Shown: piece after piece, positions 1 through 6,647 of the stretch | Layout of the letters: every line of letters starts with the position of its first letter | Numbering within the stretch: position 1 is the stretch's first letter | NCBI GenBank assembly: GCA_023431215.1 | Contig: JAEYXR010000061.1 | Coordinates: 1-11,044, forward strand | Origin: Bacillota bacterium | GTDB lineage: Bacteria > Bacillota > Clostridia > Oscillospirales > Ruminococcaceae | DNA length: 11,044 nt | Reading direction: 5' to 3' | Program-made: the position numbers and the translations under genes | Notes under the pieces: generated by a model | Database searches by the model: none | What the model was told of the DNA's origin: nothing | What the model saw: only the letters and a program-made list of their open reading frames with translations

Positions 1-1029
1 ATGTGCCAGTTCATCTCCGCTGATGCCAAGTTCGGTACAATCCAGCCACATTAAATAGGTAGATTCCGGCTCAACCAGCTTGATTCTAGGCATCTTCTCC
101 GCCAAATAGCTTCTTAAAAAGTCTACATTCTTTTCCAGATAGGTCAGCAGCTGATCCAAATAGTCATCACACTGGGTATAGGCTGCCACATAAGCGGGAA
201 CAGCAAAGATGTTTTGCTGAATACTGCGGTTCATTTTAAATTGCTCGTTTAAAAGTTCACGGAGCCGGGGATTGGGCACTACGACAGCCGAACCCCGCAA
301 GCCGGCACAGTTAAAGGTTTTAGAAGGCGCATAGCAGGTAATGATATTGTTGCGCATTTTTTCATCACCCAGCATGCCCATGGGGATATGTTTATTCCCG
401 TAAAGCATGAGGTCAGAATGGATTTCATCACAGATGACCACCACGTTGTTGTCAGCACAAATCTGAGAAATCTGATAAAGCTCTTCCTCTGTCCATACTC
501 TGCCGACGGGGTTATGGGGGCTGGAGATAATCATCAGTTTGGCTTTTGGATGCTGTGCGCGTTTTTTCAGATCCTCAAAGTCTATGGTATAGCGGCCATC
601 CTGATAAATAAGACTGTTGTCGCTGAGTACTCGTCTGTTGTCATCTATGGCAAATCCAAAGGGATGATACACCGGGCGGGAAATAATAATGTGGTCTCCC
701 TCTTGGGTCAATGCCTGAATCATGGTGTTAAAAACAGGAACAATACCTGTTGCAAACACCAGCCAGCTGGGGTCAAGCCTCCATCCGTGGCGTCTTTCAA
801 TCCATTCCACGGTGACATCCTTAAAATCGGGTGTCACATAGGGGTATCCGTATACAGGGTGCTGTGCACGCTCCATTACAGCGTCCACAATGGGCTGGGG
901 ACAGCGAAAATCGGTGTCGGCTACCCACATGGGCAGTGCGTCTGGGTTGCCAACGCGTGCGCCTACGTTATCCCATTTTGAGGAGCCGGTGTTACGCCGG
1001 TTTATAATTTCATCGAAATCGTATTTCAT
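1..1029 (-). CDS. MalY/PatB-type PLP-dependent aminotransferase or C-S beta-lyase, 5' part (C-terminus beyond window)
   Basis: Reading the minus strand from an ATG at 1029 gives 343 open codons up to the window edge, so the C-terminal part (about 45-50 residues by family length) is missing. The fold type I aminotransferase signature is clear: MWVADTDF near residue 34, SSPHNPVG with N173, ICDEIHSD with D201 and H204, and the Schiff-base lysine K237 in APSKTFNCAGLRGS. The DEIHSD and SKTFN.AGL patterns are those of the MalY/PatB (cystathionine beta-lyase-like) branch, whose members cleave C-S bonds of cystathionine-like substrates to ammonia and a 2-oxo acid; some act as aminotransferases. The start is supported by TAAGGAG at 1037-1043, seven bases upstream. 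The gene is divergent from the LysR pair. Its proposed promoter carries the same 17-bp element as the MmgE/hydro-lyase operon, so it probably belongs to that regulon. Family call secure; exact substrate unknown. Confidence 0.9.
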   Translation of the reverse strand, partial: MKYDFDEIINRRNTGSSKWDNVGARVGNPDALPMWVADTDFRCPQPIVDAVMERAQHPVYGYPYVTPDFKDVTVEWIERRHGWRLDPSWLVFATGIVPVFNTMIQALTQEGDHIIISRPVYHPFGFAIDDNRRVLSDNSLIYQDGRYTIDFEDLKKRAQHPKAKLMIISSPHNPVGRVWTEEELYQISQICADNNVVVICDEIHSDLMLYGNKHIPMGMLGDEKMRNNIITCYAPSKTFNCAGLRGSAVVVPNPRLRELLNEQFKMNRSIQQNIFAVPAYVAAYTQCDDYLDQLLTYLEKNVDFLRSYLAEKMPRIKLVEPESTYLMWLDCTELGISGDELAH

Positions 1030-1127
1030 GCTGAATCTCCTTACACTTAATGTGTCAGTATTGCAGCCAAAGCCACAGGGCCACAAATACTTGTTAACAG
1101 TTTTCAATATGTAGTTGTCAAACATAG

Positions 1128-1139
1128 TACCTCGAGGTA
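1128..1139. promoter_or_regulatory. 12-bp perfect palindrome, candidate operator
   Basis: TACCTCGAGGTA is a perfect uninterrupted palindrome in the divergent control region. Relative to the proposed minus-strand promoter (TATAAT at 1158-1163) it lies about +12 to +23, where a bound repressor would block transcription of the PLP enzyme gene. No matching second copy was seen elsewhere in the window. The binding protein is not identified. Confidence 0.4.
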
Positions 1140-1157
1140 AGGGGAAATGTTGTTCAC

Positions 1158-1187
1158 ATTATACTTGGAAATGCTTTGGGACACCAA
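1158..1187 (-). promoter_or_regulatory. Promoter of the PLP enzyme gene
   Basis: On the minus strand, TTGGTG (1187-1182), an 18-nt spacer and a perfect TATAAT (1163-1158) form a sigma-A promoter with a weak -35, as is usual for an activator-dependent promoter. The predicted start of transcription near 1151 leaves a leader of about 120 nt. The arrangement matches the MmgE operon promoter at 3362-3391: the same 18-nt spacer and the same distance to the shared upstream element. Confidence 0.6.
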
Positions 1188-1206
1188 TATTTAAAATTCA
1201 CACACT

Positions 1207-1223
1207 CCATAGGTTTTTTGCAC
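1207..1223 (-). promoter_or_regulatory. Candidate LysR-type binding site, copy 1
   Basis: Read on the minus strand this is GTGCAAAAAACCTATGG. It matches the plus-strand element at 3325-3341 at 16 of 17 positions and contains the LysR-family T-N11-A pattern (second to fourteenth base). Its centre is about 64 bp upstream of the predicted minus-strand start and about 61 bp upstream of the divergent LysR promoter start. It could therefore serve both activation of the PLP enzyme gene and autoregulation of the regulators. Confidence 0.6.
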
Positions 1224-1240
1224 GGATAAAGCTTTGCATA

Positions 1241-1269
1241 TTGAAAAAATATATTTAAAATGTTATAGT
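1241..1269 (+). promoter_or_regulatory. Promoter of the tandem LysR operon
   Basis: TTGAAA (1241-1246), a 17-nt spacer and TATAGT (1264-1269), preceded by TG at 1261-1262 as an extended -10. This is a near-consensus sigma-A promoter. The expected transcript start near 1276 lies downstream of the in-frame ATG at 1234, which argues for the TTG start at 1357 in the first LysR gene. Confidence 0.65.
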
Positions 1270-1356
1270 AAACATAGTGATAACGCTTATCCAGAGATTT
1301 TATATAGAGTCCACAGGCTGCGTTTAACCGAAAAAAATAGAGAGAGGGGCGCAATT

Positions 1357-2286
1357 TTGACAGAAAAAGAAGTTCAGTATGTTTCTACCATTGCTGATTG
1401 CTGTAACATTACAAAAGCAGCAGAATTACTGTTTATTGCCCAACCATCTTTGACGCAAGCGCTGCAACGTATCGAAGACGATTACGGGGCACGCTTTTTT
1501 TATAGAACAAAATGCGGGCTTCAGCTTACCGATGCAGGTAAGGCGTATTTGGATGCGGCCAGCCAGATGCAGCTTTTATATAAAAATATGGAGTATGAAG
1601 TTGGAGATATATGTGGCGCTCAACAGGGGCGTATCGACTTTGGCATCACGGTTTTTCAGGGAGGAGTTTTGCTTCCCGAGCTATTGCCTCGCTTTCAAAA
1701 AAAGTATCCCCGGGTACAGCTCAACCTGCTGGAGGCTTCCTCGGCACAATTAGAGGAGTTGGCAGCCGACGGCAAGCTGGATATGGCCATTTTGCATCGG
1801 CCTTTTCGTACCCGTAACCTTAACTACCTAACTCTTTACAAAGAGGAATTTTATCTGGCTGTGTCGCAAGATAATCCGGATTATATGAAAGCATCTGCCG
1901 GAGGAAGCGATAAGCCTGTTATTACTGCCGAAATACTACAAAACCAGCCCATTATTATGCAGACAGCCAATCAGCGGGTTAGGCACATGGCTGACAGCAT
2001 TTGTGCCCATGCTAAGGTTACTCCCAACATTGAGTTTACAACCTCCAGCTTTGAGACCTCTCTGTCACTTGCTTCAAAGGGAATGGGTGCGGCCTTTGTT
2101 TCAGAAAGTCTGGCCCGCTTTTACAGCCGCTATGAGCCGGCTTACTTTCGCTTTCCGCCGGAGTGGGGTGCCCGGTGGGAGCTAGTGGCTGCCTACTCAA
2201 AAAATGTAGCGTTGCCCCGCCCTTGTTTGGAGCTGTTTAAAGTGCTGCAGGAGTGTATTGTCTCTATGCCGGAGGTGTTTGGATGA
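1357..2286 (+). CDS. LysR-type transcriptional regulator (first of a tandem pair)
   Basis: A 309-residue LysR-family regulator, the usual length. Residues 1-60 form the winged helix-turn-helix: EKEVQYVSTIADCCNITKAA, then IAQPSLTQALQRIEDDYG, then the wing with LQLTDAGKAYL. The rest, from about residue 85, is the type 2 periplasmic-binding-protein-like effector domain, with the usual GRIDFGI and LDMAILHRP stretches. I place the start at TTG 1357, with a GAGG-rich ribosome site at 1341-1349. The in-frame ATG at 1234 would add 41 non-family residues and lies upstream of the predicted transcript start. The stop overlaps the next regulator as ATGA at 2283-2286. It is divergent from the PLP enzyme gene and upstream of the MmgE/hydro-lyase operon, so it likely controls one or both. 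The effector is unknown; a carboxylic acid of the pathway is the natural guess. Confidence 0.92.
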   Translation: MTEKEVQYVSTIADCCNITKAAELLFIAQPSLTQALQRIEDDYGARFFYRTKCGLQLTDAGKAYLDAASQMQLLYKNMEYEVGDICGAQQGRIDFGITVFQGGVLLPELLPRFQKKYPRVQLNLLEASSAQLEELAADGKLDMAILHRPFRTRNLNYLTLYKEEFYLAVSQDNPDYMKASAGGSDKPVITAEILQNQPIIMQTANQRVRHMADSICAHAKVTPNIEFTTSSFETSLSLASKGMGAAFVSESLARFYSRYEPAYFRFPPEWGARWELVAAYSKNVALPRPCLELFKVLQECIVSMPEVFG

Positions 2287-3221
2287 ATACGACGTTACTG
2301 CGGTATATGGTGGAGTTTGCCATACAGGGAACCTCACAAAAGGCGGCAGACAGCCTGGGTGTAAGCCGGTCATCCATTACCCGTGGTATTCGAAAGCTGG
2401 AGGATGAGCTGGGTACCCAGCTGTTTGTAAATACACCCGACGGAGCGGTGCCTACTTATGCGGGAGACCTTTGTCTGCGCTATGCCAGGCAAATACTAAA
2501 AATTGATAGCAACCTGCGTTTTGACCTTGCTAATGATGGCTTGCAAAGCGGAACCATCCATATTGGAATGGGCATAAACCGGTCTCAGCGGGTGCTGCCC
2601 TTTGTGCTGCCCTCATTTCATAAAGCGTATCCCAACATTCAGGTACAGCTACACGAAGCTTTTGCCAGCGAGCTGGAAGCCGAGCTTACCAGCCTGCAGC
2701 TGGATTTTGCCATTCTGCAATATCCGCTTTCCTCTCCGGAGCTTGACTTTAAACCCTTGCTGGCCGAGAAGTTTGTTTTGGTGGCGCCAAAAGGCGATAT
2801 TTTTGCAAAACAGTTTAGCTATTTTCGTGATAAAACCCCTTTTGTTACTTTGGAAAAATTCCGTGGTAAGCCATTTGTTTTACCAAACACAGGGCGCAGA
2901 AGCCGTATTATATGTGATGAGGTGTTTCAGCGAGCGGGAATTATGCCAGAGGTGGTTTTTGAGACCAAAAGCAGCCTTAACTCCGCCATGCTGGCATACA
3001 ATGGTCTTGGCTATACTCTGGTGCCAGAAAGCTATACCATTGTAGGCTGTGAGGAACAGATAGAATACTTTTATTTGGAGCCTGATCTTGAAGCCCAATG
3101 GATGGTGGGTATTGCAACCCGCAGCGGCGACACCCTTTCTCATGCAGCAGAACTGTTAAAAACAGAAATCGTAAAGATTATGGAAGAGATATCCCACTCA
3201 GAGCTAATAAAAAACTGCTAA
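2283..3221 (+). CDS. LysR-type transcriptional regulator (second of a tandem pair)
   Basis: A 312-residue LysR-family regulator. The N-terminal helix-turn-helix is visible (LLRYMVEFAIQGTSQKAA, then VSRSSITRGIRKLEDELGTQLF), followed by an effector-binding domain from about residue 90 (GTIHIGMG, LDFAILQYP). It is only distantly similar to the first regulator, so this is not a recent duplication. The start ATG at 2283 overlaps the upstream stop as ATGA and has GGAGGTG at 2271-2277, which suggests translational coupling and similar amounts of both proteins. An in-frame ATG at 2253 lies inside the first gene and adds ten residues not typical of the family. A strong terminator follows at 3238-3292, so the regulators form a two-gene unit separate from the enzyme operon. 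Confidence 0.92.
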   Translation: MNTTLLRYMVEFAIQGTSQKAADSLGVSRSSITRGIRKLEDELGTQLFVNTPDGAVPTYAGDLCLRYARQILKIDSNLRFDLANDGLQSGTIHIGMGINRSQRVLPFVLPSFHKAYPNIQVQLHEAFASELEAELTSLQLDFAILQYPLSSPELDFKPLLAEKFVLVAPKGDIFAKQFSYFRDKTPFVTLEKFRGKPFVLPNTGRRSRIICDEVFQRAGIMPEVVFETKSSLNSAMLAYNGLGYTLVPESYTIVGCEEQIEYFYLEPDLEAQWMVGIATRSGDTLSHAAELLKTEIVKIMEEISHSELIKNC

Positions 3222-3237
3222 AATTTAATACAAATAC

Positions 3238-3292
3238 AATAGACATTTGCAGAAAGCAGGGCAACCTGCATAATGCAAATGTCTATTTTTTT
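3238..3292 (+). terminator. Rho-independent terminator after the LysR pair
   Basis: A perfect 13-bp stem: AATAGACATTTGC at 3238-3250 pairs with GCAAATGTCTATT at 3275-3287, followed by a run of T to 3292. Inside the loop a second hairpin, GCAGG-GCAA-CCTGC (3256-3269), has a GNRA-type tetraloop. It separates the regulators from the MmgE operon. Confidence 0.88.
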
Positions 3293-3324
3293 ACATATTC
3301 ATAGCCTCTACAAGAAAAATAGTT

Positions 3325-3341
3325 GTGCAAAAAACCAATGG
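3325..3341 (+). promoter_or_regulatory. Candidate LysR-type binding site, copy 2
   Basis: GTGCAAAAAACCAATGG differs at one position from the element at 1207-1223 (minus strand). The first base is 37 nt ahead of the -35 at 3362 (36 nt in copy 1), and the centre is about 65 bp upstream of the predicted start, the standard LysR recognition position. It contains the T-N11-A pattern. The sequence ATATTGG that overlaps the -35 is also shared between the two promoters. Confidence 0.62.
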
Positions 3342-3361
3342 TGGAGTAGTCAAAAAGCATA

Positions 3362-3391
3362 TTGGACAGATACATGGTTGATTGTTATATT
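3362..3391 (+). promoter_or_regulatory. Promoter of the MmgE/hydro-lyase operon
   Basis: TTGGAC (3362-3367), an 18-nt spacer and TATATT (3386-3391). The predicted start near 3398 gives a short leader of about 34 nt. The suboptimal -35 and long spacer are consistent with dependence on an activator bound at 3325-3341. Confidence 0.62.
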
Positions 3392-3431
3392 AAAATCTAT
3401 AGTCAGAGATGCTAAGAGAGGATGATGAATC

Positions 3432-4817
3432 ATGGAGCACAATGCACAACCGACAATATCCCAAATAATTGCTGATTTTGCTTTGAGCCTGCGCCTTGAG
3501 GAGGTTCCCAAGGATGTTGTGGAATATGGCAAAATGCTACTTACCGATACCTTTGGGGTTGCTATGTCCTGCCAGGAGATGGAGCATGCGGCCGCAATCC
3601 GCAAAACAGTAACCTCCATGGGTTCCGCCGCGCAGTGCAGCCTGTGGGGTACCCATGATAAAGCAATGCTGGCAGATGCCATTATGTATAATGCGGCCCT
3701 TATTCATGGAGCTGACTATGACGACACCCATGTGGGGGGAATTGTACACCCCAGTGCCGCGGTGGTAAGTACCGCCGTTACGGTAGGCGAGCTGACGGGG
3801 GCCACCGGCAAGCAAATGATGGAAGCAATTATTGTGGGCTGGGAGGTAATTGTCCGTCTGGCACTGGCCGCTAAAGGGCGCTTTCACGATGTGGGCTTTC
3901 ATGGCACCGGTATTGTTTCCTCCTTTGCAGCAGCCTGTGTGGCGGCACGTCTTTTGGATTATTCCAAAGACACTCTGGTTCATGCCATGGGAATTTGCGG
4001 CAGCCAGTCGGCGGCATTGCAGGAGTTTTTGCATGACGGCAGCTGGGTGAAAAAGCTTCATCCCGGTTGGGCGGCTCATAGTGCAATGTATGCCCTTAGC
4101 CTTGCCAAAAACGGATTTACCGGCCCTGCCAAGGTGTTTGAAGGTGACTTTGGCATGTGGAAAACCCATTGTGGGGATATAGACGGGCTTCAAGAAGCCT
4201 TTGCGGACCTAAGGGAGGTTTGGCACACCACAGAAATCACCGTTAAAATGTATCCCGTCTGCCACATGACCCATTCCTTTATAGACTGCATGTTCGCCTT
4301 AATGGAGGAGCATCACTTTACCGCAGACGATATTGAGGCTGCCCAATGCCGCATTGAAAGCAGATGTTACCCTATTGTTTGTACACCCCGAGAGGCAAAG
4401 ACCAGACCCAACACCGATTATATCATGCGGTTTAGTCTTCCTTATGTTACTGCCATGGCTGCAATAAAGCATCGTATGAGCCCTTGGGAGATAGACCTGA
4501 AATACGCCCAGGACCCCCGTGTATGCGCATTGATGGATAAAATTGAGTGCGTGGAGGATGACGCCAAACGCAACCCCGGGTATTTTCCCGGCTGGCTCAG
4601 TGTAACGCTGAAGGATGGACGCAGCTTTTTAAAAGACCAACGATACGAAATTGGAACAACACAAAACCCGCTGAATTTAAAAGCAGTAACTGAAAAGTTT
4701 GTCAACAATCTGGAGCCTTTTTACGCTACTGAACAAATAGCCTTCATAACCGATACAATTGAGCATTTTGAAACAATGGATACAGCAGCAACATTGATTA
4801 ACCGCCTTCACAGGTAA
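3432..4817 (+). CDS. MmgE/PrpD family protein 1 (carboxylic acid dehydratase, decarboxylase or epimerase)
   Basis: A 461-residue member of the MmgE/PrpD family, cytosolic enzymes that dehydrate, decarboxylate or epimerise di- and tricarboxylic acids (2-methylcitrate dehydratase PrpD, cis-aconitate decarboxylase, iminodisuccinate epimerase). The all-helical N-terminal domain holds ADYDDTH (D95, T99), H106-P107 and GFHGTG (H157). It ends with KKLHPG (K207, H210). The lid domain begins near residue 265 with K272 in KMYPVC and H281. These match the polar active-site positions I know for cis-aconitate decarboxylase, except that I remember a His five residues after the lysine there and here it is Cys277. 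The ATG at 3432 follows AGAGAGG at 3415-3421. It is first in a four-gene operon; the hydro-lyase starts 28 bases after its stop. Family secure, reaction unknown. Confidence 0.9.
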   Translation: MEHNAQPTISQIIADFALSLRLEEVPKDVVEYGKMLLTDTFGVAMSCQEMEHAAAIRKTVTSMGSAAQCSLWGTHDKAMLADAIMYNAALIHGADYDDTHVGGIVHPSAAVVSTAVTVGELTGATGKQMMEAIIVGWEVIVRLALAAKGRFHDVGFHGTGIVSSFAAACVAARLLDYSKDTLVHAMGICGSQSAALQEFLHDGSWVKKLHPGWAAHSAMYALSLAKNGFTGPAKVFEGDFGMWKTHCGDIDGLQEAFADLREVWHTTEITVKMYPVCHMTHSFIDCMFALMEEHHFTADDIEAAQCRIESRCYPIVCTPREAKTRPNTDYIMRFSLPYVTAMAAIKHRMSPWEIDLKYAQDPRVCALMDKIECVEDDAKRNPGYFPGWLSVTLKDGRSFLKDQRYEIGTTQNPLNLKAVTEKFVNNLEPFYATEQIAFITDTIEHFETMDTAATLINRLHR

Positions 4818-4845
4818 TTTTAAGAATAGGATGGTACATAAAAAC

Positions 4846-6105
4846 ATGGGACAGACACTTGTGGAACAAATTATCAGCAAGAATATGGGGCGCCCTGTGA
4901 AAGCAGGGGAGACCGTTGTTGTAAACGTGGATTTTGCGGCGTTGCATGATGGCTCCGGCCCTTTGCTTGTGCGCCTGATGCAGGAAAGAAACTATGTAGA
5001 TCAACCTGTTTTTGACTCTGCCCGTATGCTGTTTGCCAACGAATTTGGCCCCGAATCTACCCGGGAAGTTGCCAACGAGCACGCACTGTGCAGAAAATAT
5101 GCACTGGATCACGGCTGCCACTGGGAAGAAGGCGGCACCGGACACGTTCATGCACACGTATACGAAAGCTTTTTAAAATGTGGAACAGTTTGTATTGTAG
5201 GCGACTCCCACACCACCGTACACGGTGCTTACGGATGCTTTGCCACCGGCTGCGGTTCTACCGATATGGTCACAGTTACCCGTTTTGGCCAAACCTGGAT
5301 CAAAGTTCCCGAAACCTTCCGTATTAACGTAAACGGCGCATTGCCCAAGGGCGTTTATTCCAAGGATATTATGCTGCACCTTGCCGGCATCATCAAAGCT
5401 GATCAGGCTATTTACAAATCCTTGGAATTCCGCGGAGACACCATCTCCTCCCTTTCGATGGACGGCAGACTGACCATTACCAGCATGGGCGTTGATGTAG
5501 GCGCTAAAAATGCCATTATGGAAACCGATGAGCACACTCGTGAATATTTAAAGCTGTTTGGCCGTGAAAATGATTATGTGGAAATTAAGGGCGACGAGGA
5601 TGGTATCTACGAAAGAGTCATCAATATTGATGCCACTAAGCTGCAGCCACTGGTGTCTAAGCCGCATTATGTAGAAAATGTTGATCTTGCCAAAAACTGC
5701 GAAAAAGAACATGTCAATATGGTCTTTATTGGAAGCTGCACCAATGGCCGCGTAGAGGATATGCATATTGCTGCCGAAATTTTAAAAGGCAAAAAGGTTG
5801 CTAAAGGCACCAGACTGCTGGTGATTCCCAACTCCAGCTATGTTTACAAAGAGTGCCTGCGTGACGGAACTCTGCTGACCCTTGCCGAAGCGGGTGCCAT
5901 CATTGAAGCTCCCAACTGCGGCCCCTGCATGGGCGTGCATCAGGGCATCCCTGCTGACGGCGAGGTGGTGGTAGCCACGCAAAACCGCAACTTTAAGGGC
6001 AGAATGGGCAACCCTACAGCCAGCATTTATCTGTCCAGCCCTGCAACAGCAGCTGCAACAGCTCTAACGGGTTATATTACCGATCCCCGTGAAGTGATGG
6101 ATTGA
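4846..6105 (+). CDS. LeuC/HacA-like hydro-lyase, large [4Fe-4S] subunit
   Basis: A 419-residue large subunit of the aconitase superfamily, of the two-subunit LeuC/HacA (3-isopropylmalate dehydratase, homoaconitase, dimethylmaleate hydratase) type. Seen in order: HDGSG (H34), GDSHTT (D120-S121-H122), GCGSTDM, and the three cluster cysteines C298 (GSCTNGR), C358 and C361 (NCGPCMG). It should hydrate or dehydrate a branched carboxylic acid together with the small subunit encoded just downstream. I prefer ATG 4846 (GQTLVEQIISKN start, AGGATGG at 4828-4834) over ATG 4831, which has no spaced ribosome site. Oddities: in the segment usually reading R-x-T-I-x-N-M, Asn is replaced by Ser213, and the Glu three residues after the Met is Asp217. 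With no leuA or leuB in view and MmgE/PrpD genes on both sides, leucine synthesis is unlikely. Exact substrate unknown. Confidence 0.9.
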   Translation: MGQTLVEQIISKNMGRPVKAGETVVVNVDFAALHDGSGPLLVRLMQERNYVDQPVFDSARMLFANEFGPESTREVANEHALCRKYALDHGCHWEEGGTGHVHAHVYESFLKCGTVCIVGDSHTTVHGAYGCFATGCGSTDMVTVTRFGQTWIKVPETFRINVNGALPKGVYSKDIMLHLAGIIKADQAIYKSLEFRGDTISSLSMDGRLTITSMGVDVGAKNAIMETDEHTREYLKLFGRENDYVEIKGDEDGIYERVINIDATKLQPLVSKPHYVENVDLAKNCEKEHVNMVFIGSCTNGRVEDMHIAAEILKGKKVAKGTRLLVIPNSSYVYKECLRDGTLLTLAEAGAIIEAPNCGPCMGVHQGIPADGEVVVATQNRNFKGRMGNPTASIYLSSPATAAATALTGYITDPREVMD

Positions 6106-6123
6106 TTGTAAAGGAGCATAAAA

Positions 6124-6630
6124 ATGATTAGAGATTCGATTCAGGGCAAAGCCTGGAAATTTGGAAGCAACGTCAGCACCGACTCCATTGCACCCGGGCG
6201 GCTGATTTCTCTTCGTGCCAATCCCAAGGAATATGCCAAGCATGTTTTGGAAGATGCCCGACCCGACTTTGCACCCAATGTAAAGGTGGATGACTTTATT
6301 GTTGCAGACCGTAACTTTGGCTGCGGTTCCAGCCGGGAAATTGCGCCCATTATTATCAAGCACGCCGGTGTTGGCGCGGTTCTTTCCAAGTCCTTCGGCA
6401 GAATTTTTTACCGCAACGCCATCAATAACGGCATGCTCATCATTGAGTGTGATACCGACCGGATAGACGAGGGTGATGAGCTGTTTATTGATGTAAAAAA
6501 CCGTGTTATCAAAAAAGTAAACGATCCGGAGTTTGAAATGCCCTTTGTTTTGTCGGAGAAAGAAGTTAAAATATTAAACGAGGGTGGTCTGCTGAATTAT
6601 ATTGAAAAATATAATTCTCTGGATATCTAA
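6124..6630 (+). CDS. LeuD/HacB-like hydro-lyase, small subunit
   Basis: A 168-residue swivel-domain subunit, the length of stand-alone LeuD/HacB small subunits. It starts with GKAWKFGSNVSTDSIAPGR, followed by the mobile substrate-recognition loop, here LISLRAN (27-33). It then has NFGCGSSRE (64-72) with S69 and R71, which correspond to the catalytic Ser642 and Arg644 of aconitase, and KSFGRIFYRNAINNGM. The position that normally reads REHAP has Ile73 in place of His, and the recognition loop does not look like the YLRT type of isopropylmalate isomerases. ATG 6124 has AAGGAG at 6111-6116, and the gap to the large subunit is 18 bases. It should form the active site together with the large subunit; the variant loop suggests a different side chain on the substrate. 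Confidence 0.9.
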   Translation: MIRDSIQGKAWKFGSNVSTDSIAPGRLISLRANPKEYAKHVLEDARPDFAPNVKVDDFIVADRNFGCGSSREIAPIIIKHAGVGAVLSKSFGRIFYRNAINNGMLIIECDTDRIDEGDELFIDVKNRVIKKVNDPEFEMPFVLSEKEVKILNEGGLLNYIEKYNSLDI

Positions 6631-6647
6631 TTTTGGAGGTGCCTACC

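Noticed and set aside
388..981. Long plus-strand open frame (197 codons) at the left end
   Set aside because: It is the antisense shadow of the PLP enzyme gene, which has clear family motifs on the minus strand; the plus-strand translation has no recognisable features.
1093..1121. Alternative minus-strand promoter with perfect TTGACA at 1116-1121
   Set aside because: At 17-18 nt spacing the -10 is only GTTAAC or TTAACA, a poor match; TATAAT at 1158-1163 is far better and agrees with the shared-element spacing.
1234..1356. N-terminal extension of the first LysR gene from ATG 1234
   Set aside because: The residues are not LysR-like and the ATG lies upstream of the predicted transcript start; TTG 1357 has a proper ribosome site.
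3537..4193. Minus-strand open frame of 218 codons opposite the first MmgE gene
   Set aside because: Shadow of a well-conserved MmgE/PrpD gene; no recognisable domain.
4846..6630. Naming the hydro-lyase pair leuC/leuD
   Set aside because: No leuA or leuB is nearby, the flanking genes are MmgE/PrpD, and several near-invariant residues and the recognition loop differ, so a leucine role is not supported.
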